64,000 nt of DNA from Adiantum capillus-veneris (lineage: Eukaryota; Streptophyta; Polypodiopsida; Polypodiales; Pteridaceae): assembly GCA_014529385.2 (NCBI GenBank), contig CM043959.1, positions 13,672,809 to 13,736,808 of the forward strand. Reading direction: 5' to 3'. Positions 23,628 through 37,618 of the stretch are shown piece by piece (within the stretch, counting starts at the first letter, position 1; each line of letters opens with the position of its first letter). The notes beneath the pieces were generated by a model. The model was given only the letters and a program-made list of their open reading frames with translations, was not told where the DNA came from and searched no databases. A program made the position numbers and the translations under genes.

Positions 23628-24460
23628 TGTAGTGGACATACTTATATTAGGCCTTTCTAACCTATGAATTTAGTGTCCTATCACTCAAAACTCTTTTAAG
23701 GCAATGCTAGCCCTTTCCTTTTTCCTTTTTTCTTTTTTTAGGGGGTGGCCAAATCCTTTGTAAATTGTAAAGGGCCTTCTCCTAGCTCTTACGCAAGGCT
23801 AGCACATCTAAGCCACCAACTTAAAAAGATGAAAAAGAAAAAGGAAAAGAAAAAATGTTCAAGTAAAAATTCAGGTTCAATTCAAGCACCAGTGTATAGT
23901 CACGAGTCACTTTCGGCTTAGACCATGGGAATAGGGGCATAACCAATGCATGAAAAATTAGCTTTTCATTTAAAGAAAGTTAGCATAAAGGAAAAGATAA
24001 GGAAAAGGGAAAAGATAAGACAAGGAAAAAAGAAAAGAAAAAGATAAGAAAGAAAAAGAAAGAGAAGGATGAGATGAGTAAGTAGCTTGTTGAGAAAGGT
24101 TTGATAAGGAAGATAAGTTAAAAAGACCTTATCAATAAAAAAGATAACCTATCATGATAAGTAAAGGCACTTATCGTAAAGATGTGCATAAAAAGAGGGC
24201 TTCTCTTCTCATTTTTCACTTCTCTCCTCCATTTTTAGGATGCAACTAGAGAGTAAGTTGTAGAGAAGCTTGAGGAAGCCATAGCCAAGACTCTTGTAAT
24301 ACACACACACCTCCTCTCTAAGAGAAGCCATGACCAAAAACCATAACCATACTCCTATAACGTAATCTTCTTCTTCCCATTACACTCTCTTATAACCCCT
24401 AAGCTTTCCATAGCTTGAATCTCTCTTGCCTCTTTCCATTCTCTCCTTCCAAGTAGCACA
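23628..24460 (+). mobile_element. Possible solo LTR
   Basis: A purine-rich run (GGACTTGAAAGGACTAAGGGA) precedes TGTAGTGGACATAC at 23,628, a common way for an LTR to start. A TATA-like GCATAAAAAGAGGG lies at about 24,188, and a candidate CA end is at 24,459-24,460. Purine-only tracts fill 24,000-24,070. There is no standard PBS after it and no partner LTR, so this is a suggestion only. Confidence 0.3.
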
Positions 24461-27400
24461 ATTGGTGGTTTTGAAGAGGGGGAGAGTCGACTACATCAAC
24501 AAGCTTCTTCAATCACCCAAAGCAAGGAAAAGACTCTTACCATATACACACCAAGGTAATGTTATCTTGTCAAATTCATGCCATTGCACACCTAAACATT
24601 GCATTACTCTTCATTCTACATTAATTCATGCTTAAGCTCTCACGTTTACATAAGCAAAACTTTCCCTTTCTTACAAAGAAAAATTACTAATTTGCTCTTA
24701 TTAATAACAACATTGCTAACCACTAACTATGATGTTATTTCAAGTTCTTTAGAGTATCATGCTAATATGGTCTAGAGAGAGTAGAAAGAACTCTCTTTAT
24801 CCATTGGTGCCTAGAGATCATACTTAACTAAATAGTATGCATGATGAATGTTGACTATTATATATAATTACCCCTTATTCCCCTCAAATGTTTTGTTGAT
24901 CGACTTTTAAGTTACTCTCTTACTCTTGTTCTTTAAAGTTACTCTTATTTAAATGACTTAATAGAGATAAAATGACATAAATCAAAGGAAATTAGATATT
25001 TGAATTTCTTTTTGGAGCTAACTTTAGTTTCCCAAAAGAGGCAGTATAATTTCTCTAAAAGAAACGTTCTCATAAAAAGGCCTGCCACCTTTCTTCATGC
25101 ATTCAATTTAAATAAGAAAGAATCGATTTTTTTTTCTCTCTATAAATTTGTGCGTAAGCTTTTTCGTGACATAATTAAGCTAATATCTTATTCTTTCAAG
25201 AAGAAGTTTAGTCTTGAAGGATAATTCTATCATAAACAAGGGAGTTTATTTTTTAAGAAGATTCTCATTCCAAGTAAGGTTATCTTCCTCTTGCCAATTG
25301 GAAAACCCCAAATCCTTAAATTTCTCCTAGAGCTACATAATTAATCCTCTCCATGATAGCAAAGGTATGCATAAATCCCTTCTTAAAGAAGAATTTGTTA
25401 ATCATTCATACACTATTACACGAGTATTTTTCACTACACTAGCATGTCCACTCTTAAGAACTTCACAATTTTTCTAAATCTTACACTACCATGCATGAAA
25501 GGGTGGAAGGGTTTCACTCTTGCATAAGCACTCAAAGGAGGTTTCTTGATTATTTGTCTCAAGATTGCAAGTTGGTGCATCCCAAAGTTTTATGTTTACC
25601 ACGCATAGATCACACCAAAGCAAACCTCATTGTAGAAAGCATATGCATTGTTCATTTCAAGTTTGTCTACTTTCAAGTTTATTTTGCAAATTCCAAGGGG
25701 AGAGTAAGGGGATACCTTCATGGATTTGATTCCCATATTGCTTGAACATAGAACTCCCTTCGCTTCCATGGAGATGCCCCATGGATGGCAAGTGATACAA
25801 AGAAAACATATGGGATTCGTTTATGACGGGGTTAACTTGAAACTTACGTCGAGACAAAACCTTAAACTTCTAAGAGACTCGTTGTTTTTTTAATTAAAGT
25901 CTTGTTTGAGTAGACATTGAAAGAAAATAGGAACTAAAATATTATAACTCAAGGAACTCACTCTAAATTTTTACTAGGAATAAAACTTTATTGAGAAGAT
26001 TTGACTTGGGTAACCCTAGCATAACATAGAAGATTTAAGTGTGAATTTTGTCTTACATGTTTGAAAAAGGCCGATGCAGATGTTTACTTGTGGAATGCAA
26101 TAAGGGGATGGTCCTTTTTGGCTAGGACTGATAACCGTTGCTCTATTTTTTGAGCTCGGATTCATTCATTGTCCTAGAAATGGGATTGAAGGGGAGTGTG
26201 TCCCGCTCGGGTGATAGGGACCGGTGGATGCGTTTGGAAATCGTCCTAGTCCGGGTAGGCCCGATGCCAATGAAAAAAGGAGGAGGAAAAATGTATCCAT
26301 GAAGTGATCATGATAAGGGAGGAGGATATGAATTAGTTAAGGAACTCTTCTAATTGTTTGGTAAAAGAAACCTTAAAAAGGCTAGAAACCTAAATGGGCT
26401 ATTCTGTAATTGTCCTCATGCTTCTCGGATTATTGATTGAAAAAGAATCTAGAGTAGATTGATTTTGTAAACCTTTTGCACACAAGATAAAGAAAATTAA
26501 GAATTGGAAATTGTGTCAAGGCGCCATCTCCACACGTGGTGGAGGAGACAGGTTATCCAAGTTCTGGGACGATGATAGAGATATGCTTGGAGGAGTATAT
26601 GTGATTGCTTGAAAGAAAACTAGATAACTTTACTAATACTAAAGGAAAAAGGAAGTAAAATATTCTATAAAGAAAAAAGGTGGGAACAACCTGATAAATG
26701 CACACTTGCAAGGGTATGCAACAGTTTTACATGCTTCTTTCAAATGCTTGAAATATATTCTTGGTTTGACATGTTTGGATTACTGTTTTCTAGTATCATA
26801 CTATACCTTGAAAGGGTTTATTTACCAAATGGTTTGGTGGGAGGGTGGATTTTGGAGGGTTAAATTGTTGGCCAAAAAGTCGAACCCAATTTTATGTTGT
26901 CCATTAAGTTAAGTCAAAAACAAAGAAAGGGATCCCGATCTATAGAGATGGTACAGCCGGTGGTCCTGGCATGGCCCTCACAAAAATAATTGGAGTACCA
27001 AGTGGTTCTCCATTGAAGGTTTTTTAATGTTTTTTCTCACTCCACAGGAGTCCAATCCTACATTGTTGGCTTTGCTTAGCTGATTTTTTTAATCCTTGAG
27101 AACTTTTGTACTTTCTTTTGGCTTTGGGTTGTTGCTTCAGCTCATGCTGTGAAATTGATTGACTATATTTAACTAAAATAGGGGCTTGGATTGGTTTTTG
27201 ACTTCTCATTACTTAGATATGCTCATTTATATTTTCTTCTAATGATTTTTTATAGTCTATTTAGTACATTATACTCGTTGATGGCTCTAGCATGTAATAG
27301 GAGGATATAGCTCTTGCTTTTTATAGGGATCTGATGGATTTGCTTTACTTCTCACTCTTGGTCGTTTCTAAAACATATGGTAGTTTTTTTTTGGGTTTTC

Positions 27401-28269
27401 ACTTATATCAGTAAATATATTGGCTACTAATTTGGTTCATAATTGACGAATACATACCGATGTTTGTTAAGTCTATGATGCTTTGCTACCTCATCTTAAC
27501 TTTGGACTTGTTTTCTTGCTCTTATTGAACAATGAACCTGAAAATTACCCTTGGCTCACTCATTATATATTATGATTTTCATAAGAATAGTTGGCCATAA
27601 TATATACTACATGCTTGATTGGAGGCTTGATATGAATGATAGTTTTTAATGATGTTTCAGTGGATGATAGTGGATTATTGAGATTCAATTTTCTTAAGAT
27701 GGTAGTTGTCTTTGGTATTTGATGCTTTTTCCTTACATTTATAAGATGTAAATAGAGGTTCTATATCCAAGAATGGTGAGTATGCCTTCTAGCGAGATTG
27801 TGAAAAAAAAAAGTATACTGAAAGTTTTTTTTGTGCTTATGAACTTTATCAAGGCTGCCCATATCAAGGCTCTTAACACCAAGTTGACTCTACCATAAGC
27901 TTAAATGAATAGAAATTGATCTCTAAAAACTTCATAATCAATGCATTAGCTTAGCTACTTCTATAGCTTTGTAAGTTACTCTTTCCTTCTTATTTATTGT
28001 TAAAGCTTGCTGTCTCCATTCTATCTTTATTTTGATTTATGTGCTTGACTATTATTTACTAGTTCCTTTTCCTACTTGCTAAGATTTGATTTTATTATTA
28101 AAGGATCTTTTTGCACTTACTTGACTTGGTGGTTCTTCATATCCCTTCTTCGCTCATAACTTTAAAGTTGGCCTTAAGCATGAAATAAGAAAAATTGTTT
28201 TGAATAAATGCCAGCAACTTGTTGAAATGATATGACAATATGGCTCAACATGAAAGGCTTTTGTATCAA
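24461..28269. other. AT-rich, no gene or element recognised
   Basis: I looked for RT, integrase, protease and gag motifs on both strands and found none. The short ORFs here (for example 25,000-25,224, 25,491-25,745, 26,706-26,912) have no recognisable features. Probably ancient repeat debris. Confidence 0.5.
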
Positions 28270-28572
<303 letters not shown>

Positions 28573-28574
28573 AC

Positions 28575-28586
28575 TGGTATCAGAGC
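28575..28586 (+). other. Primer binding site (initiator Met tRNA)
   Basis: TGGTATCAGAGC two bases after the LTR end. Confidence 0.95.
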
Positions 28587-29046
28587 GGGGTTTGTGCTTG
28601 CCATTTTCGCGTTCGCGTGCGCACACTTTTAAAAGTGAAAACAGGTTTTTGATTTTGGCATCAACAAATTCAGCGTTCTGAGCGTTTCCAGCAGGTGTCC
28701 TGCATTTTCCCCTTTCGAAGTTGTTCATGCAGTCGAAAGCTTCATCCGAGCTGCGCTTTAGGAGTTGTATTTTTCAACTCCACTTTTGCTACAGTTACAT
28801 GTACAGGTACAAAACACAATTGCAGATTGTTCAGAGACTATTTTGGGATTGTATATAGCCATTTTATGACTATTATGTGCTATTTAGATAGTGTTTATGG
28901 GCTAACTAGGAGCACTTTTGGCATCAACATTGTCTCGGATTTTTCAGGCATCCATCTCCTCACAGGTTCTTGCATACATACAGGACATCCAAGTTTCTTA
29001 CAGGTTGCAGTGTTTCGCATCAGCATAGATTTCAGTGGGAGTATTT

Positions 29047-29274
29047 GATGCGCATAAGCATCGTTTTGGCAGTTTTGATAGTGCTTGAGCTCTTTTGAGA
29101 GTGGTTTTACTCCCCGCAGGGATTTGTTTACTACTTGCACATTTTGTTTGGCGCTTGTTTGATGCGCATAAGCATTGTTTTGGCACTTTTGATAGTGCTT
29201 GAGCTCTTTTGAGAGCGGTTTTACTCCCCGCAGGGATTTGTTTACTACTTGCACATTTTGTTTGGCGTTTGCAC
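29047..29274. repeat. 114-bp tandem duplication in the copia leader
   Basis: GATGCGCATAAGCAT starts at 29,047 and again at 29,161. The two units are nearly identical over 114 bp. It lies in the untranslated leader between PBS and gag. Confidence 0.9.
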
Positions 29275-29793
29275 CTTGTAGTATTATTAACAGTGGATGT
29301 ATGTTGAGTTGCGTAAATTGCCATATGTACCTTTTGTGGAGCCGATTTGGTTCGTTTCTGGAAGTCCCGACCATTTTTGAGACTCAGTTCGGAGGCCCTT
29401 TCTGAGACTGGGCTGGTTTCTTGTCTGCATAACCTTTTGTGAGGGTCGATAGTGTGAGGTTTTCTTGACCTGGAGGATTCTCGAATGTTGAGATCCTTTC
29501 AGTGATACAGGTTGCTGGAGTACCCCTTTTTCGTGGCCTCGCCATAGGACATGTATAGAGAGGTCTAGGTGCATTTGACGCCGTGTTGGCAGTCTTGGGT
29601 CAGCTTTTTGATTATTTATGCACAATTAGTGGTTGATGCGTCTGTCTTATGCTTTGAGAGCATTACTTTTGATGTGTTGCTGATCTCTTGTGACAGTTTG
29701 GATTGAGATTCTGTCAGTTTTTCTGGGGAGACTCTGTCGAATTTTTCCTAGAATTACCAGCGTTTATCGCCATATTATCTTTAGCTTGCAGAC

Positions 29794-32700
29794 ATGTCAT
29801 CTAGTGATAAAAAGGATATTTACAATATCCGAAAATTTGATGGGACAATTTTTTCTATGCGGAAAGAGCAAATTCAAGATGTTCTTATACAAAAAGACTA
29901 GTTGGATCCTATCATGGAGCGCCTAGAGGGCGAGGCGAGTATACAGATGTTGAGTGGGAGAAACTTGATGCTAAGGCCAAATCTACCATCCATTTGCATT
30001 TGGCCAAATCTGCGTACTTTACTATAGTTGGAGAAAGGACTGCAAGAGATGTATGGGATAAGTTGTGTTCCAGTTATGAGAACAAAAGTGCCACTAATAA
30101 GGTTTTCTTGATGAAGAAGTTGTTTGACCTTTGTATGAAGGAAGAGGGCACTATTTCTACTCACATTAATGAGTTCAATATCATTTTCACTTAGCTGACC
30201 ACTCAGGGTTTGGTCTTCGATGAGGAAATCAAATGTATCTTCTTGCTATGCAGTTTTTCCTCGTCTTGGGATACGTTCTGTACTGCGATTAGCAACTCAG
30301 AACCTCGTACCGGTCTAGTGTACAATGACGTCCTTGGGAGTCTGTTTACCAAGGAGATTTGTAGGAAATATCTCAAAGGCAAGAAGGATGGTGATGCGTA
30401 TGTTTCTAGTGATAGACAGAGGGGTCGCACTCAAACTCGTGCCAAAAGCAAGGAACGTGGGGGCTCACGCAGTAAGTCTCGGGGTTCTATGCATAATGTC
30501 AAGTGCTATCACTGCCATAAAAAAGGGCATGTGAAGAAGGATTGCAGGAAATGGCAGCAAAGCAAGAATGATAAACAATCTGGTGAAACTTCTAAGTTTG
30601 ATAATTCAAACAAGGGCAAAGCAAAGTTAGAGGAGAAATGTGCTAGAGTCTTCAAATGCTCCTATTGTAGAGACTCTTCCAACGGTTGGTATGCCACTTA
30701 CTCCGATGTATTGGTCTTCACAGCAGATCTACCTGTCGAGGCTCTTGTTACAGAAGATGCGCAGTATGCACAGAATTGGATAGTAGATTCTGGTGCGAGT
30801 TTCCATGTGACACCACATAAAGAGTGGTTCTCTACTTATTCTCACTCTTGTGGCAAAGTGAGACTTGGTGATGCTTATGAACTAGACATTGAGGGTGTCG
30901 GAAATGTCAAATTGCATCTAAGGAATGGCGCACACTTTACTTTATGTAATGTCAAACATGTGCCCAAGTTGACTAAAAGCTTGATTTCTATTGGTCAGCT
31001 TGATGATTTGGGCTACAACACCACATTTGGCAATGGTTCGTGGATAGTACGCAAAGGTAATCTTGTTGTACTCAGAGGTCAGAAGCATGGTACCTTGTAT
31101 TCCACGCATGTGTCAGATGTTGGTCATGATTACATATCTATAGCCGAGCTGCCGTCTACTGAGTTGTGGCATTGCCGGCTAGGTCATATTAGCCAAAAAG
31201 GAATGAAAACTCTGACTCGTTTTGGCTACTTACCTGTCTTGTCTTATGTTGACTTTCCTGTTTGTGAGCATTGTATCTATGGCAAACAGACTAGGTCCGT
31301 TCACTTACCATTGGGTCAAAAGCGAACTGAACCTCTAGATTTAGTACATAGTGATGTTTGTGGTCCTATGTCAACCAAATCTCAAGGGGGGGGGGGCAGC
31401 TATTTTGTGACATTCATAGATGAATCTACTCAAAAGGTGTGGGCCTATCCTTTGAAACATAAGGATCAAGTTCTTCCTGTGTTCCATAAATTTTTAGCAC
31501 TCGATGAGAATCAGTCTGGCAAGAAACTCAAGAGGTTGCGGACTGACAACGATGGAGAGTATGTCTCCAAGGAGTTTGACAATTTTTGTGCTGAAAGGGG
31601 GATTAAAAGGCAGTTTACACACCAGCTCAGAATGGAGTTGCTAAGCGCATGAATCATACGATTCATGAAAGAGTCACAGCCATGCTTTCTAGAGCAAATC
31701 ACAAGGTTTTTGGGCAGAAGCCGTCTTGACTAGTGTACATTATAAATCATTCGCCTAGTACGCCATTGAATTATGAGAATCCAAAAGAGTTATGGTCTAA
31801 CCGTAAAGCCCACTATGACCATCTACGTGTTTTTGGTTGTGAAGCTTATGCTCACGTGCCTAAACAACTTTGACAGAAGTTAGAGCCAAAGTCACACAAA
31901 TGTATTTTCATTGGATATGGTGCAGATGGAGAGATGGGATATCGTCTCTGGCACCCGAAATCTTGTGGAGTCATCCGTAGTTCAGATGTGATCTTCAATG
32001 AGTCAAAGATGCATAAATAACCTATCAAGGAAATAGAGATTCGGAGAGTCACTTTTGAGGATGTTGCCTCAGAGACAATGAAATCAACTCAGCGGGCTAG
32101 TTATGTACCTTCCACTAGCAATGCTCCAAAGGGAGCGGATAGCAATGGTCAAGGAGTGAGACGGTCTACTACAGTCTCTCGTCCACCTATGCATTTTGAG
32201 CCAGGTCTTGATTACATCATGTTGACCGATTGCGGTGAGCCAAGCTACTACCAAGAAGCCATGATGACGGATGATGTGATGAAGTGGGAGCAAGCTATGG
32301 AGTCTGAGTATAACTTAATTCTGGCTAATGACACTTGGGACTTGGTAGAACTGCCAAATGATGCGAAAGCTTTACCTTGCAAATGGGTTTACAAGAAGAA
32401 ATTTACCTCAGGTGATCCAAATCCAAAGTACAAGGCTAGACTTGTAGCCAAAGGGTTCAAACAGCAAAAGAGAGTCAATTTTGATGAAATCTTCTTGCCT
32501 ATTGTCAAGATGACAACACTTAGAACCGTTCTTGGTCTTGTAGCGATTAAGGACATGGAACTTGTTCAAATGGATGTGAAGACAACATTTCTTCACGGGG
32601 ATCTTGCTAAGGATGTTTACATGCAGCAGCCTGAAGGGTTTGTTCAGGAGAATGCATCTCATGAGGAGCTAGTATGTAAGCTCAAAAAGGCACTTTATGG

Positions 32701-33790
32701 CTTAAAGCAGGCTCCAAGGTAGTGGTATCATAAATTTGATGCATGTATGAGGTCTCAAGGATATAAAAGGAGCAAAGAGGATCGCTGCTTGTACACAAGA
32801 ACGCTAGATGATGGGTCGATGATCATTCTAGTTTTGTATGTTGATGACATGCTTATAGTTGGGAAGTCCATTGCGGAAATTCCCAACTTGAAGAAAACAC
32901 TTAGCAATAATTTTGCAATGAAAGATTTGGGGGATGCTACACACTTTCTTGGTATGCGAATCAGAAGAGATCGCAAACGTTGTATTCTTGAGTTATCTCA
33001 GAAAACATACATTGAGAAAGTTTTGCAGCGTTTCAATATGAAGGGGGGGAAAGCATTGAGTACCCCAATGCAGGAATTCTTGAAACTCGGGAAGGAAAAT
33101 GCACCCAAATATGATGTTGAGCAAGCTGAAATAGCTAAGGTACCATATTCTTCGGCAATGGGCAGTCTCATGTATGCTATGGTGGCCACAAGACTAGACA
33201 TTGCTTTTGCAGTGGGAGTGGTGAGCTGATATATGGCAAATCCTGGCAGCAAGCATTGGGAAGTAGTGAAGCACATTCTTAGGTACCTCAAAGGTACGGT
33301 CGGCAGGTGTTTACGCTTTGGAACAGTGACGCATCCATCGTGGCTTATGCGGATGCAGACTATGCGGGTTGTGTCGACAATAGGAGATCGACATCTGGCT
33401 ATGTTTTCATATTTGTTGGAGCAGCAGTATCTTGGAGGTCACGTCTTCAAGATTGTATGTCGTCTTCCACTATGAAAGTAGAGTATGTTGCATTGTCGGA
33501 TGCAAGTAAAGAGGCTGTATGGTTATCTCGCTTAGTCAAAAATCTTGGCATTGATGAGATTCCAATGATATATTGTGATAGTCAGAGTGCTCTTACATTG
33601 GCAAGGAATCCCGTGTTTCACTCCAAATCGAAACACATTGAAGTCGGGTATCATCTCGTGAGATTTCTTGACCAAAAAGCTCATTGATTTGGTCAAGGTA
33701 CACACTGACGACAACACAGCAGATGATTTTACGAAAGTCTTAGCTTTGGAGCCGTTTACACATTGCAGTGAGTTGATGGGTATAGGTTGA
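29794..33790 (+). pseudogene. Ty1/copia Gag-Pol, decayed
   Basis: Starts MSSSDKKDIYNIRKFDGT at 29,794. Zinc knuckle CYHCHKKGHVKKDC at about 30,505; protease with an intact DSGASFHVTPHKEWF at about 30,785; integrase zinc site (CRLGHISQKG, CEHC), D in HSDVCGPM and D in RTDNDGEY; but the third catalytic residue is Lys (GVAKRMNHT, codon AAG at 31,643) instead of Glu. RT has GLKQAP and YVDDMLIVG; RNase H has YADADYAG and DSQSALTLA. Stops include TAG for Gln after GLKQAPR (32,720) and TGA for Arg after VGVVS (33,227), plus frameshifts near 29,930, 31,612, 33,310 and 33,690. A run of 11 G at 31,386-31,396 keeps the frame. Distinct in sequence from the young copia. Dead. Confidence 0.93.
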
Positions 33791-33859
33791 AGCCACTAGA
33801 TTGCTTCACGGTAGTACATACCAGGTCACTTGGGTTGCGTTGGCCTTCAAGTGAGAGTT

Positions 33860-34001
33860 TGTTGGGATTTAGGCCAACTGGCCGGACATCCCACTTACTA
33901 CCAACCCATCCTACTAACTTAACCTATATATACTTATTCTTTAATACAATAGAATAAGGAGCTACAAATAGGGATATGTTGCTCTGTGCACTCCACCCAA
34001 A

Positions 34002-34080
<79 letters not shown>

Positions 34081-34116
34081 CACTTGCACTTGCACACGCT
34101 TCCTGCGGCACCTTCA
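33860..34116 (+). mobile_element. 3' LTR of the second copia
   Basis: TGTTGGGATTTAGGCC at 33,860, after a purine-rich AAGTGAGAGTT, to CACCTTCA at 34,116. TATA-like AACCTATATATACTT at about 33,922. It contains a 71-bp TC run at 34,007-34,077 but lacks the GC-alternating tail of the 5' LTR. Confidence 0.85.
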
Positions 34117-36180
34117 CATGTATCTACCTACAACTGGCATCACATCATAGATAGAGAAGATAGACATGTGCAGATACTCGGCATTTAAGGGGCATGTCAT
34201 ATCCCAATCCGGAGCATCACATTCCTCTGTAAAAAGTTTGGGCATGTTGGAGGCCTCTTTTGACAACCCACAGCTTCACAATGCAACCGGAATCCCCATC
34301 TCTACAACTTGGTGAACTTGGGTACACCATTTGACGTGTTGACTTGGGTAGCGTCATCTAATGTAGTGTCAAGCACCTGCCACGCTTGCATCTTAGGTGT
34401 GGATGGATTTTCTATAACAATGTTTAATTTATCCATTGGCTATTCATCCAATTATGGTATGGATCCTGCACAAGCAACTTGAGTAAAACACACATCATTC
34501 ATTAAACCTACCTTACATAAATATTGCCACTCTTCATTAAAGCTCCTCAACCCTAGTCCTTGACACATGATTAAAAGAAACGCCTACTATTGGGAATTGA
34601 AATGTTGTTCAATGTGCTATAGAAACACTCCTCATTCTCTTTTATACTTTGGGGGGTGCCAATACTTCCAATAGGGATCTACGTACTGTAGTTATATTTA
34701 GTGGAATAGAAATGTTCGTTGCCAAATACTGATGCACTTCAAGCTCCAACTTATATGACAATTCCATCGCAGGAGTGATAAGATCACTTTCCAATTGTTC
34801 AACCAATTGATATATAACAGTAAGCTTTAAATATTTATCCACAGACATCACAAGACACAAACTATATAAGGTAATTATCATGACCAAGACAATCTTGTTT
34901 AATGAGCGGCGCGTCACATTCAGCTCACTCCATGCCATTGTGTTGATTAAAGGCTCACCTATCCATGCCATTGTGTTGATTAAAGTCTCACCTATCCATC
35001 ACAAAAAATAAGATTGGTTTAAAAGTTCATGCACGATTTACCAAAACAAAAGTGCAAGACCGTGCATTCCACGAGGTTACATGCAGGTTTCATGTCATAT
35101 GCTTTGAAGTGTAGTTATATGTTTTAAAGAAAGTCAAAATAAACAAGTGTACTCGAGTATTTTGATCCCTAATCCCAATGACACAAAATCAGGTTGAGCT
35201 ATGTAATTTACATGCAAAGACAAGACAAAAAATCCCCTTCACATGCATGTGTACTTTTCCTACATCATATTGCACATAAGGAAAAGATTATTATCTCTAG
35301 ACTTGCAACTATCTTTTCCCAATCATGATCATCCACCTTGCAACCTAGCCTCTAAAGTGTACACTCCAAGAAGGCTATTTTGACTTCAAGCAACCACAGT
35401 TTCACCACATCAAGCTCAAGTGACTTTCTTAAATCTCTAACTAGCATCCACAAAAGTCAAATTTAGAGTACTGCTCATTATTTTATACATCTTCATTTTC
35501 TTATCCCAAGCCTCCTTGTTCTTCTTTACCCTAGCCATAACTGACTCCGCATAAAATGTCCATGCCACTTGCTTCTCTAGATAATCTATTTTGCTTTCAA
35601 ATTTTCCATACACAAACCCCATTGCAAAAGAGGCTCTTGATATGCATGTAAATGGAGAAGCATAATCTCGTCAAAAAATTCTACTTTAATGGTCTTCAGA
35701 TGGACCTTTTTGCTACTAACACAAATTTGTGTGAAAACTTGGGTACCTTGGGAAAATTTGTGTGAAAAATTTGTCCAAGGTACCCAAGCCAACCAATACC
35801 TAGAAATTTTAGCCTTTAAGAAAGACACATTCAATATATATGCAATGCAAGCTTACAAAAATTCACTCCATTGCATATCTTTGCTGCTAGAGACTTCAAT
35901 GGTTTGTGAGACATTGGACTTGTGAGGGCTCTTGTGCATTGATGCAGCTTTGGGGGCAAGCAAATTCTTGCTGATTTTCTTTGTTGGTGTCATGACCTGA
36001 ATTAGAAAATGCACCTATTCATCATAAGTTCCTCCATATAACATACACATCTCCCTATGTCTTTAACTCTCATGTTTCAACTATGACTGTAATTGTTGTG
36101 AGTGAATATACATAAACCCTAAATCCATGGAACCTTGGAGAGACAATGATTGCAATGGACTCTTAATCCATGAAAAAAAT
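34117..36180. other. No gene recognised; small repeats
   Basis: Contains a 33-bp direct repeat at about 34,930-34,997 (CATGCCATTGTGTTGATTAA) and an inverted repeat at 35,738-35,788. The minus-strand ORFs at 34,642-34,971, 35,437-35,622 and 35,586-35,834 have no motif I recognise. The second (AWDKKMKMYKIMSSTLNLTF) looks helical and could be an exon remnant, but there is nothing to confirm that. Confidence 0.4.
35738..35788. repeat. Inverted repeat, 14-bp perfect arms
   Basis: CTTGGGTACCTTGG (35,738-35,751) and its exact complement CCAAGGTACCCAAG (35,775-35,788) around a 23-base loop. The element AAATTTGTGTGAAAA is also directly repeated here. No neighbouring gene explains it. Confidence 0.9.
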
Positions 36181-36184
36181 GTAG

Positions 36185-36542
36185 AGGATAGAGAGAGAGA
36201 GAGAGAGAAATGAAATTTTTATTGACCTTTGCAAAAGGTCTAAAAGACCTATGAGACCAATACAAATGTACATCATCAACACATGTGTCAAGGTCCATTA
36301 CAAAAGAGAGGGAGAGAGAGTTGCTAATAGACATGTGCATGCAAAAATTGTGGCTACACATGCATTTTCTTGTGGGTAGTAGAGTATGCACGAGAGAGAG
36401 AGAGAGAGAGAGATCCATTCTTAATGAACATCTGCTACAAATTAAGGATGAATGAACATATAGATTTATTAACTTTAATGGACGTTTTCCCGTGAGCCGA
36501 TTATATATGCATTCTCTTGTAAACAATAGATTGTGTGTGTGG

Positions 36543-36585
<43 letters not shown>

Positions 36586-37082
36586 TCGACTACTCTATAT
36601 CTTGTTGGCAATAGAGACCTGTGTATCTTGCTGGCAAAGTGAAGTTCAAGTACAGATTATAACTTCACCACTATGCTTGAACAAAAGTGGTGGGTTGCTG
36701 CTAACAGTGTGGGAAGTTGAAGGGACGGTTTCAGTCAGACTAGCTCCCTTGCTGCCATCATCATTACTCTACTTGACGATGCACATTTGAATTTTCCTCC
36801 CTAAAGTATTTAATAAAAAACAATTTTTAAAGCTGAAATACCCTCGACTTTAAATCCCCCCACTTTAAAGGATTTTTTTTGCAGATCTATCTTTGCCAAG
36901 ACGCTTGAACACTAATTACTAAAAAATAAACCCCTGATCTTTGTTAACAACCAAGCATTGCTATATACACAACCCATCATCATCTTGCCGAAGTTTGAGT
37001 TTATAATCGTTGTTAAAATGGCGACTTACCTGTCAAACGGCTTATCAATGTTTGGTATCAATAATGGAGAAGTCCCTTAGGA

Positions 37083-37125
<43 letters not shown>
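36185..37125. repeat. Cluster of GA microsatellites
   Basis: Short AG runs at about 36,190 and 36,391, longer ones at 36,545-36,582 and 37,085-37,125. Between them no gene is seen; a 135-codon minus-strand ORF at 36,119-36,526 owes part of its length to the repeats. Confidence 0.85.
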
Positions 37126-37128
<3 letters not shown>

Positions 37129-37182
37129 GAGAAAAGTTCATGAGAGACCTCAAAGAACTGTCCGACACAGAGAGGAACGCCC

Positions 37183-37207
37183 GGGGGGGGGGGGGGGGGG
37201 GGGGGGG
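37183..37207. repeat. Uninterrupted run of 25 G
   Basis: A poly-G tract downstream of the NAC gene. Able to form a G-quadruplex in principle; such runs are also prone to length errors in sequencing. Confidence 0.9.
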
Positions 37208-37618
37208 ATGTAGGGATGCATCACTCTTCATCTCATGGACATAACATATAATCCTTGGCCATTGAATTAATATCACCAGAAGTAGATCGTTCAAACACGT
37301 GTTGATGAAGTAGATATTTTTCATTTGGAAAAAAACATGGAGATTGCCTTCCAATGGAAAGGAAGCATTCCGAGTAGAGTAGAATGTATAAGTGGAACAC
37401 GTACAGGCTTGTCTGAGAATGCAAAGGCATCCACAAAATCCATTAATGAGAGTGCCCATGCATGCATGCATGGATATTCTATCTACTCTGAACATAGAAA
37501 GATGGTGTAGATGACACCGGCCTTCTTCAAAACCGTCTCAAAGTTCCTATCAGGTTGGGGGCCTATCTATGTACATTAGTACTCTGTTCACGTCAAAAGT
37601 ATGTTGTAAGTGTCTTAG

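Noticed and set aside
26515-26545. GGCGCC next to a possible inverted pair, considered as a tRNA-Asp type primer site
   Set aside because: No LTR edge beside it and no retroelement protein within reach.
35437-35834. Minus-strand ORFs as a possible split host gene
   Set aside because: No domain, no convincing splice sites, and part of the second ORF crosses the 35,738 inverted repeat.
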